Shown here in pieces: positions 24,390 to 32,502 of a DNA stretch of 53,879 bases. Origin of the DNA: Bacillota bacterium (lineage in GTDB: Bacteria; Bacillota; Negativicutes; Sporomusales; CTSoil-080); contig JAGGAC010000015.1 in assembly GCA_017889635.1 (NCBI GenBank), positions 1 through 53,879 of the forward strand, in the 5' to 3' direction. The notes under the pieces were generated by a model. That model searched no databases, was not told the DNA's origin, and saw only the letters and a list, made by a program, of their open reading frames with translations. How positions within the stretch are numbered: the first letter of the stretch is position 1; every line of letters starts with the position of its first letter. A program made the position numbers and the translations under genes.

Positions 24390-25160
24390 GTGTTTGAGAC
24401 GAGTAGTGCACAAAATAAAAATGACATGGTTTTTGTGAGCGGTGGAATGTTTATTATGGGAGATACATTCTGCGTAGGCTGTACTGATGCGCCGAAACAC
24501 AATGTGACAGTCAATGGTTTCTATATTGGAAAATATGAAGTGACTATAGAACAATATAATGGCTACCGAGAGGCTATTAACAACAGCAATCGATTGGATG
24601 AAGAAAACGTTGATTCAGAACGTTCACAGTATCCGATTGGGGGAGTCTCTTGGTATGATGCGGTGGAATATTGCAACTGGAGAAGTGAAAAGGAAAAGCT
24701 TACGCTAGCCTATTCTGGTACAGGGAGCAATGATATAGCTTGTGATTTTTCGACTAACGGTTATAGATTGCCGACTGAAGCTGAGTGGGAGTATGCTGCT
24801 AGAGGCGGTATTCACTATAAGGATGGATATTGTTATAGTGGAAGTAATACTGCTAGTGAAGTAGGATGGTATTCAATATCGAGTGCACAACCTATTGGCG
24901 GGAAAAATCCTAATCAACTAGGAATTTATGATATGAGTGGTAATGTTATGGAATGGTGCTGGGATTGGTATATGGACGATTATTATAAAAAGGGAGAAAA
25001 TAATAATCCCAATGGGCCTAAATATGGTGATGAAAAAGTAGTGCGAGGTGGGGAGTATGGAAATGGAGAAGGCTGGTTATATGTATGTAATCGGTTACAT
25101 CTTTTTCGACGGCACACGTCGAATGGAGTAGGCTTTAGGTTGGTAAGATCAAATTTGTAA
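24390..25160 (+). CDS. Formylglycine-generating-enzyme / C-type-lectin-fold protein (cargo)
   Basis: About 256 residues, a single FGE-sulfatase (SUMF1) domain: MVFVSGGMFIMG, IGKYEVTIEQYNGY, PIGGVSWYDAVEYCNWRSEKE, YRLPTEAEWEYAARGG, GIYDMSGNVMEWCWDWY and a terminal VVRGGEYGNGEGW...VCNRLHLFRRHTSNGVGFRLV. One FGE-type Cys (in CNR) is present but its partner is not, so oxidase activity is doubtful. The C-terminal RGG...GFR region is exactly where diversity-generating retroelements vary lectin-fold proteins; no reverse transcriptase is in the window. GTG 24390 is the first start, ATG 24426 an alternative. AT-rich codon use unlike the tail genes and its own terminator mark it as inserted. Confidence 0.88.
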   Translation: MFETSSAQNKNDMVFVSGGMFIMGDTFCVGCTDAPKHNVTVNGFYIGKYEVTIEQYNGYREAINNSNRLDEENVDSERSQYPIGGVSWYDAVEYCNWRSEKEKLTLAYSGTGSNDIACDFSTNGYRLPTEAEWEYAARGGIHYKDGYCYSGSNTASEVGWYSISSAQPIGGKNPNQLGIYDMSGNVMEWCWDWYMDDYYKKGENNNPNGPKYGDEKVVRGGEYGNGEGWLYVCNRLHLFRRHTSNGVGFRLVRSNL

Positions 25161-25270
25161 TTTTATAGCTGCTTTTACATTAATAACTGGTTGTGACCTT
25201 AAACAGAAGGTCTAATATGGTTATAAGCAGTTTGTGGCGAAAAAGCATAGCCTAATATACTGCAATAAAT

Positions 25271-25300
25271 GCCGGGACAAATATGGTTCTGGCTTTTTTT
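25271..25300 (+). terminator. Terminator after the lectin-fold gene
   Basis: GCCGGGAC (25271-25278) pairs with GTTCTGGC (25286-25293, two G-T), then seven T. A TATAAT at 25351-25356 downstream may restart transcription for the sheath, though no good -35 is visible. Confidence 0.75.
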
Positions 25301-25377
25301 ATGAAAAAGAACATTTATTAAATGATTTATAAAAGAAATCAAATGAACGATATAATCGAATTGTGAGGAGGGATAAC

Positions 25378-26850
25378 GTGAGTTTTAAACATGGGATTTA
25401 CGTTTCAGAGGTGTCAACCAGCATCGTTCCACCGACGTCGACTGATGCGGGGATACCAGTAGTAATTGGTACAGCGCCGATCAACTTAGGCGACGATCCA
25501 AATGCAGTAACCAACGTACCAATTCTTTGTGAAACCTACGCGGAAGCGGTAGCGGCGCTGGGGTATAGTACGGACTGGGATAATTATACGTTGTGTGAGT
25601 TTATGTATTCTCACTTTCAATTATTTGCCGTTGCCCCAGTGGTATTTATTAATGTCCTTGATCCTACCTCACACATTACCTCAATTTCAAATGCAAGCGT
25701 GACATTATCGTCCGGGGCGGCCACAGTCGAGGTTGCTGGCATCTTGCTTGACAGTTTAACCGTAGCGCTGACCACCGGCGGAACCGCGCTAACGGTCGAC
25801 ACGGATTATACGGCATCTTTTGATGATGATGGTTACGTAGATATTGCCTATATCTCAGGCGGGGCGATAACCTCTGAGTCGGCGACAATTTACATCAGCT
25901 ACAATAAGCTTGATCCTTCTCAAGTAACATACTCCGATATTATCGGCGGTGTCAGCACTTCGACCGGCGCGTACACTGGCCTTGAATTAATCAACCATGT
26001 CTATCCCTTGCTTAGAGTGGTGCCAGGACAGATCTGCGCGCCATATTGGTCAACTAAACCAGCGGTTGCTGCTGTCATGGAGGCTAAAGCCGCATCCATC
26101 AATGGGATATTTAAGTGCATTGCCTTAGTAGATATTCCCACAGGCACCGTCACTAAATACAGTGCCGCGCCTGCGTGGAAGGAAGATAACAATTATACAT
26201 ATGCCAGGCAGGTGGTTTGTTGGCCGAAAATAAAGCTAGACGATTATGTATTTCATATGTCAACCCAGGTGGCTGGACTAATTGCACTATTGGATAGCGA
26301 AAACGACGATATTCCCTATGAAAGTCCGTCGAATAAGAGCCTGGAAATGGACAGTCTGGTGCTCGAAGACGGAACAGAAGTAACCTTGGCGCTGGATCAG
26401 GCAAACTACCTGAATGGGCAGGGGATTGTTACAGCGCTAAACTGGATTGGCGGCTGGAAATTGTGGGGCAATCGCACTGGGGCCTATCCAAATAATACAG
26501 ATCCCAAAGACGCCTTTATAGCTATTCGGCGAATGTTTGACTGGCAGGCAAATGAGTTTATTCAAACGTTCTGGAGTAAGGTGGACAAGCCAGTAAATCG
26601 GGTGTTCATTGAAGCAATTCTGGACTCTGAGAATATCCGGTTGAACGGACTTGCGTCAAGGGGATATATTCTTGGTGGCCGGGTGGAATTTTTGTCGACG
26701 GAAAATGCAACGACTGACCTTGAGGATGGAAAAATAACTTTCCACACCTACATTACTCCGCCGACTCCGGCTGAGGAAATTTCTGATACGTTGGAATACG
26801 ACACCGATTATTTATCAACGCTGTTCTCAAGTAGCACAAGTTCGTCGTAA
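25378..26850 (+). CDS. Contractile tail sheath protein
   Basis: About 490 residues. N-terminal FKHGIYVSEVSTSIVPP and VPVVIGTAPIN-like strands, and the C-terminal domain with ANEFIQTFWSKVDKPVNRVFIEAILDSENIRLNGLASRGYILGG, are the phage_sheath family of P2 gpFI type. It contracts around the tube at infection. GTG 25378 follows GAGGAGGG by 5 bases. This defines a myovirus-like particle. Confidence 0.96.
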   Translation: MSFKHGIYVSEVSTSIVPPTSTDAGIPVVIGTAPINLGDDPNAVTNVPILCETYAEAVAALGYSTDWDNYTLCEFMYSHFQLFAVAPVVFINVLDPTSHITSISNASVTLSSGAATVEVAGILLDSLTVALTTGGTALTVDTDYTASFDDDGYVDIAYISGGAITSESATIYISYNKLDPSQVTYSDIIGGVSTSTGAYTGLELINHVYPLLRVVPGQICAPYWSTKPAVAAVMEAKAASINGIFKCIALVDIPTGTVTKYSAAPAWKEDNNYTYARQVVCWPKIKLDDYVFHMSTQVAGLIALLDSENDDIPYESPSNKSLEMDSLVLEDGTEVTLALDQANYLNGQGIVTALNWIGGWKLWGNRTGAYPNNTDPKDAFIAIRRMFDWQANEFIQTFWSKVDKPVNRVFIEAILDSENIRLNGLASRGYILGGRVEFLSTENATTDLEDGKITFHTYITPPTPAEEISDTLEYDTDYLSTLFSSSTSSS

Positions 26851-26863
26851 AGGAGGGAGATAA

Positions 26864-27385
26864 GTGAGCGTTTTACCTGAAAATATGGTCAGTTATATGG
26901 TCTATCTCGATGGCGATAAACTGCTGGGCACGGCTGGTGTGGATCTTCCGGGTCTCGATGCTTTAACGGAAAAAGTTAAAGGAGCGGGGATTGCCGGTGA
27001 AGTAGATGCTCCGGTACTTGGTCATTACGCAGAAATGGGACTCACTATAAGCTGGCGAACCATCACGGCGAACCTTGCTATTTTAGCCGCCCCAGAAGCC
27101 CATGCCATCACCTTTCGCGGCAGCCAGCAGACCTATGATTCTTCGGAAGGAACTTTTAGCACGGTGCCGGTAAAAATTATTGTTAAGGCCACGCCCAAAA
27201 AGACGTCTCTCGGCAAACTGGTTGTGGCCGGTCAAACCGATTCTAAAAATGAGTTTGAAGTCAGTTATATCAAGATCTATGTCGATGGTGACGAGCTTCT
27301 TGAAATAGATAAATACAATTTTATCTGCACGATTGACGGAACCGACTACCTTGAGAGCGTGCGCAGTGATCTCGGAATGAGCTAG
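26864..27385 (+). CDS. Tail tube protein (P2 FII-like)
   Basis: A 173-residue protein matching the phage tail tube family: MVSYMVYLDGDKLLGTAGVDLPGLDALTEKVKGAGIAGEVD and YIKIYVDGDELLEIDKYNF. It polymerises as stacked hexamers inside the sheath. GTG 26864 with AAGGAGGG. The order sheath then tube is canonical. Confidence 0.95.
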   Translation: MSVLPENMVSYMVYLDGDKLLGTAGVDLPGLDALTEKVKGAGIAGEVDAPVLGHYAEMGLTISWRTITANLAILAAPEAHAITFRGSQQTYDSSEGTFSTVPVKIIVKATPKKTSLGKLVVAGQTDSKNEFEVSYIKIYVDGDELLEIDKYNFICTIDGTDYLESVRSDLGMS

Positions 27386-27396
27386 GAGGATAAGTG

Positions 27397-27675
27397 ATGG
27401 AAAAATTGGTACTGAAAAAGCCATTAGAGTATGAAGGCAAGAAATATGAAGAACTGCAGTATGATTTAGACAAGCTTACTGGCGATGATTTACTTACCGC
27501 CGAGGCAACAGTTAATAACGCGGGCATGCTTGCTCCGGTTATTGATTTATCCAAGGCTTATCAAGCGGCAGTTTTCGCTCGTGCGGCTAAAATTGAGTTT
27601 CCAATGATGCGAAAACTGTCAGCTAAGGATTTTACCGAGGCAACAGCGACGGTAATGGCTTTTTTTGGCGAGTAG
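27397..27675 (+). CDS. Tail assembly chaperone (gpE-like)
   Basis: A 92-residue protein, LKKPLEYEGKKYEELQYDLDKLTGDDLLTAEATVNNAGM, of the phage_TAC E/41/14 family. It coats the tape measure during tail assembly. AGGAGG lies 7-8 bases before ATG 27397. Its 3' end carries a slippery heptamer and a downstream -1 frame (see 27660-27666). Confidence 0.9.
   Translation: MEKLVLKKPLEYEGKKYEELQYDLDKLTGDDLLTAEATVNNAGMLAPVIDLSKAYQAAVFARAAKIEFPMMRKLSAKDFTEATATVMAFFGE
27660..27666 (+). promoter_or_regulatory. Programmed -1 ribosomal frameshift site
   Basis: T TTT TTT in the frame of the chaperone gene (codons GCT TTT TTT GGC), an ideal X XXY YYZ heptamer, six bases before its stop region. A -1 slip enters a 54-codon frame that is open until the TAA at 27828-27830. 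P2-like phages make their E and E+E' chaperones this way. Confidence 0.85.
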
Positions 27676-27830
27676 GACTGAAAAAACTACCAGGGCAGAT
27701 GTTGCAGGGGGTTTGCCTTGAACTTTCCCGGTCCGAAAATGCATCTTTGGAGTATTGGATGGCGATGTCCATAGAAAAATTGGTTCTATGGCTTGACTTT
27801 ATAAGGGAAAACCATAGAAGGGAGGGATAA
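27666..27830 (+). CDS. Frameshift extension of the tail chaperone (E')
   Basis: Read only after the -1 slip: WRVGLKKLPGQMLQGVCLELSR ... EYWMAMSIEKLVLWLDFIRENHRREG, 54 residues, helical. No start codon with a ribosome site is available of its own in the first third. The complete E+E' protein would be about 144 residues. It would bind tape measure and tube protein, as GT does in lambda. Confidence 0.8.
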   Translation, partial: WRVGLKKLPGQMLQGVCLELSRSENASLEYWMAMSIEKLVLWLDFIRENHRREG

Positions 27831-27832
27831 TT

Positions 27833-29698
27833 TTGGCGAAAGTATATCAAATTGCTTTTCAATTGGCCGGAAAATTAGGTTCGAACTTCGGCTCTACTTT
27901 TCTCTCGGCGCAGAAACATATCAGTGGTTTAGACCAGCAAATTAAGAAATTGAAGCAAGATATGAAGGGTTCTGGGGCCAATAAGGGGCAATTACAAGCG
28001 GAAATAGATGGTTTACTGGTGCAAAAAGCCAAATTTATAGCTGCTCAAAACGCTGCCGACAAGTTTAAAAAGTCGACAACGGAGGCTTTTAAGGCAGCTG
28101 CGATTACTGCCGGAGTTGCGACAGCTGTAGTTACTGGGTATTATGCCAGTGCTATGAAGCTGGCCAATGGTGTCATGGAACATGCAAAGCATGCCCAAAC
28201 CGCCGCCAAAATCGCCGGGGTCAGCGCCGCGTGGTATGAAAAGATGAGCTATGTCGCTAAAGCGGCTGGGGTTAGCGCCGAGTACTTTGACAAGTCCCTT
28301 GGGAAAATGGTCATTAATCTTGGTGAAGCAAAGCGCGGAAACAAGGAAATGCTTACCGTGTTCTCACAATTAGGCATATCGGCGCAAGAGTTGCAACGAA
28401 TGAGGCCTGAACAGGCATTCCTGAGGATTACCCAAGGCTTGAATGGAATAAATGATGCGGCAGTGCGGACTGATTTAGCGAGAAAAGTTTTTGGCAAGAT
28501 CGGAACAAGTATGATTCCCCTGACCAAAATGAGTGTCGAGGAAATTCGAGCGCTTGAAAAAGAAGCAAAACGTATGGGGATTGTACTGAATGACTCAGCC
28601 TTAGAGCAGGCTAAGGGTTATCGCTTAGCTAAAAATAAATTCGATGCGGTGTGGGCTGGAACGAAGCTTGGAATTGGTCAAGCGCTTCTGCCTGGATTAG
28701 CAACTGGTATGGAAAATATATCGAAACTGGCGGTCAAGTACCAGCCGGCAATTAGAAATTTTGCTAAAGACCTTGGCCAAGGGTTTAAAGATGCTACGCC
28801 AGAACTTTCAAGGACAGTAAAATTAATGGCTCGGCTGGCAAGTATGGCTTACCGTGGAGCAAAGATAGTTTCGAATTTAATTGGCGGGTTTCATAACCTG
28901 GTCTATTTTGCAGCGGCTTGGATTGGGCTAAAAATGGCTGTAGCACTATTCAATACAGGAAGGGCTATGTTAACGGCAGGAAGAGATACATACAAATTAA
29001 TCGGTCATATTCGGAATCTCCATATTATGACGACGCTGGCGAATGCAAGAATGAAAGTCATTGCTTTTACTACCAAAGCGTGGGCTGCGGCGCAGCGGGT
29101 ATTAAACTTTGTTATGAAGGCTAACCCGATATTGAGGGTAGTTATGGTGGCGATAGCTCTTGGCACGGCGGCAATTTGGGTCTATAAGAATTGGGATAAA
29201 GTAAAGGCGTATTTCAGTAATTGGAATGGAGTAATAGATGCAATCGGCAGTTTTATCGAAAACGTGAAAAACCTATTTGTGCCGTTGTTTAACTGGATAT
29301 CAGATAAGTGGAATGCGATAAAAAATGCATTTAGCAGCGTGTCTTATGCAGGCAGTTACCCAAACGGAGCACCAGCGATGCCCGGGTTTCCTGGTCATGC
29401 GACCGGCGGCATTTTTAACCGAGAACATATCGCCAGGTTTGCCGAAGGAGGTAAGCCGGAAGCGGCTATTGCTCTTGATGGGTCTAGAAGGTCAAAAAAA
29501 ATATGGGCGGCAGCCGGTCAAGCGCTTGGGATGGGCGGACAGCGGGGTGGAACTGGTCCGATCAGTATAACCCAAGTATTTAACATAAACGGCGGCAGCC
29601 AAGCGGAGGTGGAAGCCGGGGTTAATCAGGCAAACAGTAATTTACTCCGGCAAATTGAAGCCTTAAAGAGCAATGAGGAGCGACTTAGCTATGTCTAG
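27833..29698 (+). CDS. Tail tape measure protein
   Basis: A 621-residue protein with an N-terminal coiled coil (residues about 25-70), hydrophobic alpha-helical stretches (about 85-115 and 345-465) and a glycine/proline-rich C terminus. SYVAKAAGVSAEYFDKSLGKMVINL and QLGISAQELQRMRPEQAFLRI are tape-measure-like repeats. From the usual 1.5 angstroms per residue, the tail tube would be about 90 nm long. TTG 27833, GGGAGGG upstream. No lytic transglycosylase domain is seen. Confidence 0.92.
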   Translation: MAKVYQIAFQLAGKLGSNFGSTFLSAQKHISGLDQQIKKLKQDMKGSGANKGQLQAEIDGLLVQKAKFIAAQNAADKFKKSTTEAFKAAAITAGVATAVVTGYYASAMKLANGVMEHAKHAQTAAKIAGVSAAWYEKMSYVAKAAGVSAEYFDKSLGKMVINLGEAKRGNKEMLTVFSQLGISAQELQRMRPEQAFLRITQGLNGINDAAVRTDLARKVFGKIGTSMIPLTKMSVEEIRALEKEAKRMGIVLNDSALEQAKGYRLAKNKFDAVWAGTKLGIGQALLPGLATGMENISKLAVKYQPAIRNFAKDLGQGFKDATPELSRTVKLMARLASMAYRGAKIVSNLIGGFHNLVYFAAAWIGLKMAVALFNTGRAMLTAGRDTYKLIGHIRNLHIMTTLANARMKVIAFTTKAWAAAQRVLNFVMKANPILRVVMVAIALGTAAIWVYKNWDKVKAYFSNWNGVIDAIGSFIENVKNLFVPLFNWISDKWNAIKNAFSSVSYAGSYPNGAPAMPGFPGHATGGIFNREHIARFAEGGKPEAAIALDGSRRSKKIWAAAGQALGMGGQRGGTGPISITQVFNINGGSQAEVEAGVNQANSNLLRQIEALKSNEERLSYV

Positions 29699-29900
29699 CA
29701 CCTATAAAACAAAACAAGGCGATATGTGGGATTGGATTGCGTATTCCCAATTAGGGGATGAGCTCTATATGGATGACCTTATTGCGGAAAATATAAAATA
29801 CCGGGAAGTGGTTGTTTTCCCGGCGGGTGTTACCCTTACCATTCCAACAATATCAACGCCGGTGGGCAGTAGTTTGCCGCCATGGAAGCAGTCAACATGA
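29691..29900 (+). CDS. Tail protein X (LysM-like)
   Basis: A 69-residue protein: STYKTKQGDMWDWIAYSQLGDELYMDDLIAENIKYREVVVFPAGVTLTIP is a P2 gpX, with a LysM-like fold. ATG 29691 overlaps the tape measure gene by 8 bases, and its end overlaps the hub gene (ATGA). Confidence 0.92.
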   Translation: MSSTYKTKQGDMWDWIAYSQLGDELYMDDLIAENIKYREVVVFPAGVTLTIPTISTPVGSSLPPWKQST

Positions 29901-30742
29901 CTACAACAGTAAGACAGGCATCGGTTAAGATTATCTATGATGCCAAAGACATTACGAAAAATATAGCACCGTTCCTCTTAGATTTCGAGTACACCGACAA
30001 TGAATCCCATAAGGCTGATGACATTCAACTTACCCTAGAGGATAAAAACCAGTTGTGGATGTCCGAATGGATGCCGACGAAAGGGGACACCATCACAGCA
30101 TCGATTATAGTAGAAAATTGGTTTAATCCAGGTGAGTCGTTGTCCCTTCCTTGCGGCACCTTCAGTGTCGATGAGGTGGAATTCTCTGGGCCGCCGCATA
30201 TTATCCGGATTAAAGGAGTATCGGTACCGACTTCAACAGATATTCGCGGTCAGGCAAAGACGAAGGCTTGGGAGAAAATAACCCTGGAAAGTATCGCCGA
30301 GGACATTGCAAGTTTCGCCAGTTTGACACTGATGTATGAGTCGGACACCAACCCCCAGTATCTACGAATTGATCAGGTAGAAACCTCGGATTTGGCCTTT
30401 TTGCAAACACTTTGTGAAAAAGCCTGTGTAGCCTTAAAGGTAACGGATAATAAAATTGTTATATTTGATGAACGAACCTATGAAGAAAAAGATTCGGTGC
30501 GGACAATTAATCGCAAGGGCGGCGATGTCATTTCGTTTTCATTAAAATCAAAAACGGCGGGCACAGCAAAGGCGGCTGCTGTTACTTATTCAGATCCACT
30601 CACGGGAAAGACTGTATCGGGTACATATACTGATTCAAACCAAGAATCGGGAGTAACAATTAACGTTAATGATTGTCCAGACGGCGATTATGATGACGAA
30701 CTTGCTAGTACGGAGCTTGATGAAGCGGATGAGGAGGAGTGA
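29897..30742 (+). CDS. Baseplate hub protein D, N-terminal part
   Basis: About 281 residues of the late control protein D/hub (GPD) family: RQASVKIIYDAKDITKNIAPFLLDFEYTDNESHKADDIQLTLEDKNQLWMSEWMPTKGD and the tail-hub barrel GEKITLESIAEDIAS. Whole D proteins are about 350-400 residues and one chain; here the frame stops within a run of acidic codons (DELASTELDEADEEE). The missing C-terminal domain is encoded next, in another frame. ATG 29897 overlaps the X stop. Either two chains assemble, or this is a broken gene. Confidence 0.88.
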   Translation: MTTTVRQASVKIIYDAKDITKNIAPFLLDFEYTDNESHKADDIQLTLEDKNQLWMSEWMPTKGDTITASIIVENWFNPGESLSLPCGTFSVDEVEFSGPPHIIRIKGVSVPTSTDIRGQAKTKAWEKITLESIAEDIASFASLTLMYESDTNPQYLRIDQVETSDLAFLQTLCEKACVALKVTDNKIVIFDERTYEEKDSVRTINRKGGDVISFSLKSKTAGTAKAAAVTYSDPLTGKTVSGTYTDSNQESGVTINVNDCPDGDYDDELASTELDEADEEE

Positions 30743-30747
30743 AAATA

Positions 30748-31101
30748 GTGGCTGACGACGAGGAAGAATTAGTTGCCGAGGAAACTGATGAAGAATTATC
30801 GGAAGAAGAATCCGAGGTTGATGAAGACAACTCAGATGATAGTTCAGATAGCTCGAGTGAAAGTTCAACCGGTATTACACCGGCAAAGATGGCTAAAAAC
30901 GCTCTCAGAAAAGCCAATAAACAAGAAAACACCGGCAGCATAACACTGGTCGGTGATCCGCGCTTAGTGGGTGGGGTAACGGCAACACTAAAAAACTTTG
31001 GCTCTTTTGACAGTAAATACATCATTTCCAAGGCGGTTCATCGTATTTCTGGAGGCTATACGACAGATATAGAAATAAGGAAGTGCCTCGATGGATATTA
31101 A
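30748..31101 (+). CDS. Baseplate hub protein D, C-terminal part
   Basis: About 117 residues. The first 40 are almost all Glu, Asp and Ser (an acidic low-complexity linker), then NALRKANKQENTGSITLVGDPRLVGGVTATLKNFGSFDSKYIISKAVHRISGGYTTDIEIRKCL, the normal C-terminal end of D proteins. GTG 30748 follows AGGAGG; GTG 30739 overlaps the previous stop. The acidic linker spans the gene break, with GAG/GAA repeats that are prone to slippage. Good ribosome site and intact frame suggest a functional split hub. Confidence 0.82.
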   Translation: MADDEEELVAEETDEELSEEESEVDEDNSDDSSDSSSESSTGITPAKMAKNALRKANKQENTGSITLVGDPRLVGGVTATLKNFGSFDSKYIISKAVHRISGGYTTDIEIRKCLDGY

Positions 31102-31654
31102 TAGTGTTTTCGGCAATCGCAAAGGATCTGGAAAAGATGAAGCCTTTCAAAACATGCTCCGCTATGGCAAAGTTTCGTCAGTCAATTCGAAGCTGCATAC
31201 TGTAAGGGTGGCATTTGCCGATAAAGGTGGAGTCGTTTCCCATAGTCTGCCGGTATTGATTCGTGGATCATTGAAAAATAAACATTATCACTTGCCGGAC
31301 GTCGATGAAGACGTCCTTTGTGTATTTCTGCCCAACGGAATCCAACGAGGCTTCGTGCTTGGCAGCTTTTATAACGTTAACAATTCACCGCCGGTAGCTT
31401 CGGCAGATAAAGAACATGTTACGTTCAGCGATGGCACGATTGTGGAATATGACCGGTCTAGCAGCACAATGACGGTTGACTGCATAGGTACGATCAATAT
31501 TACAGCAGCTAATGGCGTTACTATAGCCGGAAACGTTACGGTTACCGGTAGTATAGCGGCCAGTGGCGATGTGACCGCAGGAAATATATCTCTCGAAGCT
31601 CACGTTCATAGTGGCGTTGCGTCTGGCGGCAGCACAACTGGCGAGCCGGAGTAG
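31091..31654 (+). CDS. Baseplate spike protein V
   Basis: A 187-residue protein, gpV family: OB-fold (YGKVSSVNSKLHTVRVAFADKG), YHLPDVDEDVLCVFLPNGIQRGFVLGSFYN, then a beta-helical stretch and EAHVHSG at the tip, the HxH iron-binding motif of contractile spikes. It pierces the outer membrane, which fits a diderm host. Overlaps the hub C-part by 11 bases. Confidence 0.93.
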   Translation: MDINSVFGNRKGSGKDEAFQNMLRYGKVSSVNSKLHTVRVAFADKGGVVSHSLPVLIRGSLKNKHYHLPDVDEDVLCVFLPNGIQRGFVLGSFYNVNNSPPVASADKEHVTFSDGTIVEYDRSSSTMTVDCIGTINITAANGVTIAGNVTVTGSIAASGDVTAGNISLEAHVHSGVASGGSTTGEPE

Positions 31655-31666
31655 GGTGGTGGAATT

Positions 31667-32188
31667 TTGGCTATAGGCAGCCTAGGAGATATTACGTTTG
31701 AAGTTTCGAGAGATAAGGTCTTTACTTTTGATGAGCTTAGACGTGATGTCAAAATGAGATATGCTAAACATGAGATAATTGGAAATAAACCAATTTTAGA
31801 ATTGGTCGGCCCTGATCTTAGTGAAATAAAGTTCAAGATGATATTGTCGGCATCAATGGGTGTTAATCCTCTCAAAGAAATGGACGCAATATATACCGCA
31901 TACACTAACGGTGAGGCTATGGTTTTGATGTTGGGAAACTACGTCATTGGTAATTATAAATGGGTGATTAGTGACTTTTGTGAGGGGTATTCTGCGATCG
32001 ATAACCTAGGAAATGTGTGGCGGTTGGAAGTCGATATTACGCTGCAGGAATACGTTGAGCAGATCGGCGACTCAACATCTTCAACAACGACGACGTCCAC
32101 AACCACATCAACTACCTCATCATCTGATACCGATAGTACAAGTATTAGTGGCGATGGGGATGGAGGGGAAAACCCGACATTGGGGTGA
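31667..32188 (+). CDS. Tail protein U-like (gpU)
   Basis: A 173-residue protein, TTG start with GGTGG. IGSLGDITFEVSRDKVFTFDELRRDVKMRYAKHEIIGNKPILELVGPDLSEIKFKM is the phage P2 gpU family. The C-terminal 35 residues are a Ser/Thr-rich low-complexity tail. P2 gpU closes the tail end. Confidence 0.85.
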   Translation: MAIGSLGDITFEVSRDKVFTFDELRRDVKMRYAKHEIIGNKPILELVGPDLSEIKFKMILSASMGVNPLKEMDAIYTAYTNGEAMVLMLGNYVIGNYKWVISDFCEGYSAIDNLGNVWRLEVDITLQEYVEQIGDSTSSTTTTSTTTSTTSSSDTDSTSISGDGDGGENPTLG

Positions 32189-32193
32189 TATAT

Positions 32194-32502
32194 ATGGATG
32201 AATATTTAGTAACTGCTTCGACAGGAACGATAAATTTCGGGGCAATCGGAAAGGAAGAAATACTGCAAAATGTGAGATATATCATTAACACGCCGAAATA
32301 TTCCGTTCCGCTAGCTCGGGAGTTTGGGATTGATTTAACCTTACTGGATAAGCCAATGCCAGTGGCAAAACAAAAGCTGGCGGCGGAGCTTGTAACGGCT
32401 ATTAGTAAATATGAAACACGAGTTGGTGTAACCGGAGTTACCTTTACCGGGGATGCTGAAACTGGCAAACTGGTTCCGAAAGTGAAGGTGTACATTAAAT
32501 GA
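32194..32502 (+). CDS. Baseplate wedge protein W (gp25-like)
   Basis: A 102-residue protein: EEILQNVRYIINTPKYSVPLAREFGIDLTLLDKP and the conserved EPR-like segment ISKYETRVGVTGVTF are the GPW/gp25 family. It joins the baseplate to the sheath and starts sheath polymerisation. The overlapping stop (ATGA) links it to J. Confidence 0.94.
   Translation: MDEYLVTASTGTINFGAIGKEEILQNVRYIINTPKYSVPLAREFGIDLTLLDKPMPVAKQKLAAELVTAISKYETRVGVTGVTFTGDAETGKLVPKVKVYIK

Noticed and set aside
24390-25362. Complete diversity-generating retroelement
   Set aside because: The lectin-fold protein looks like a target, but no reverse transcriptase, Avd protein or template repeat was found in the window.
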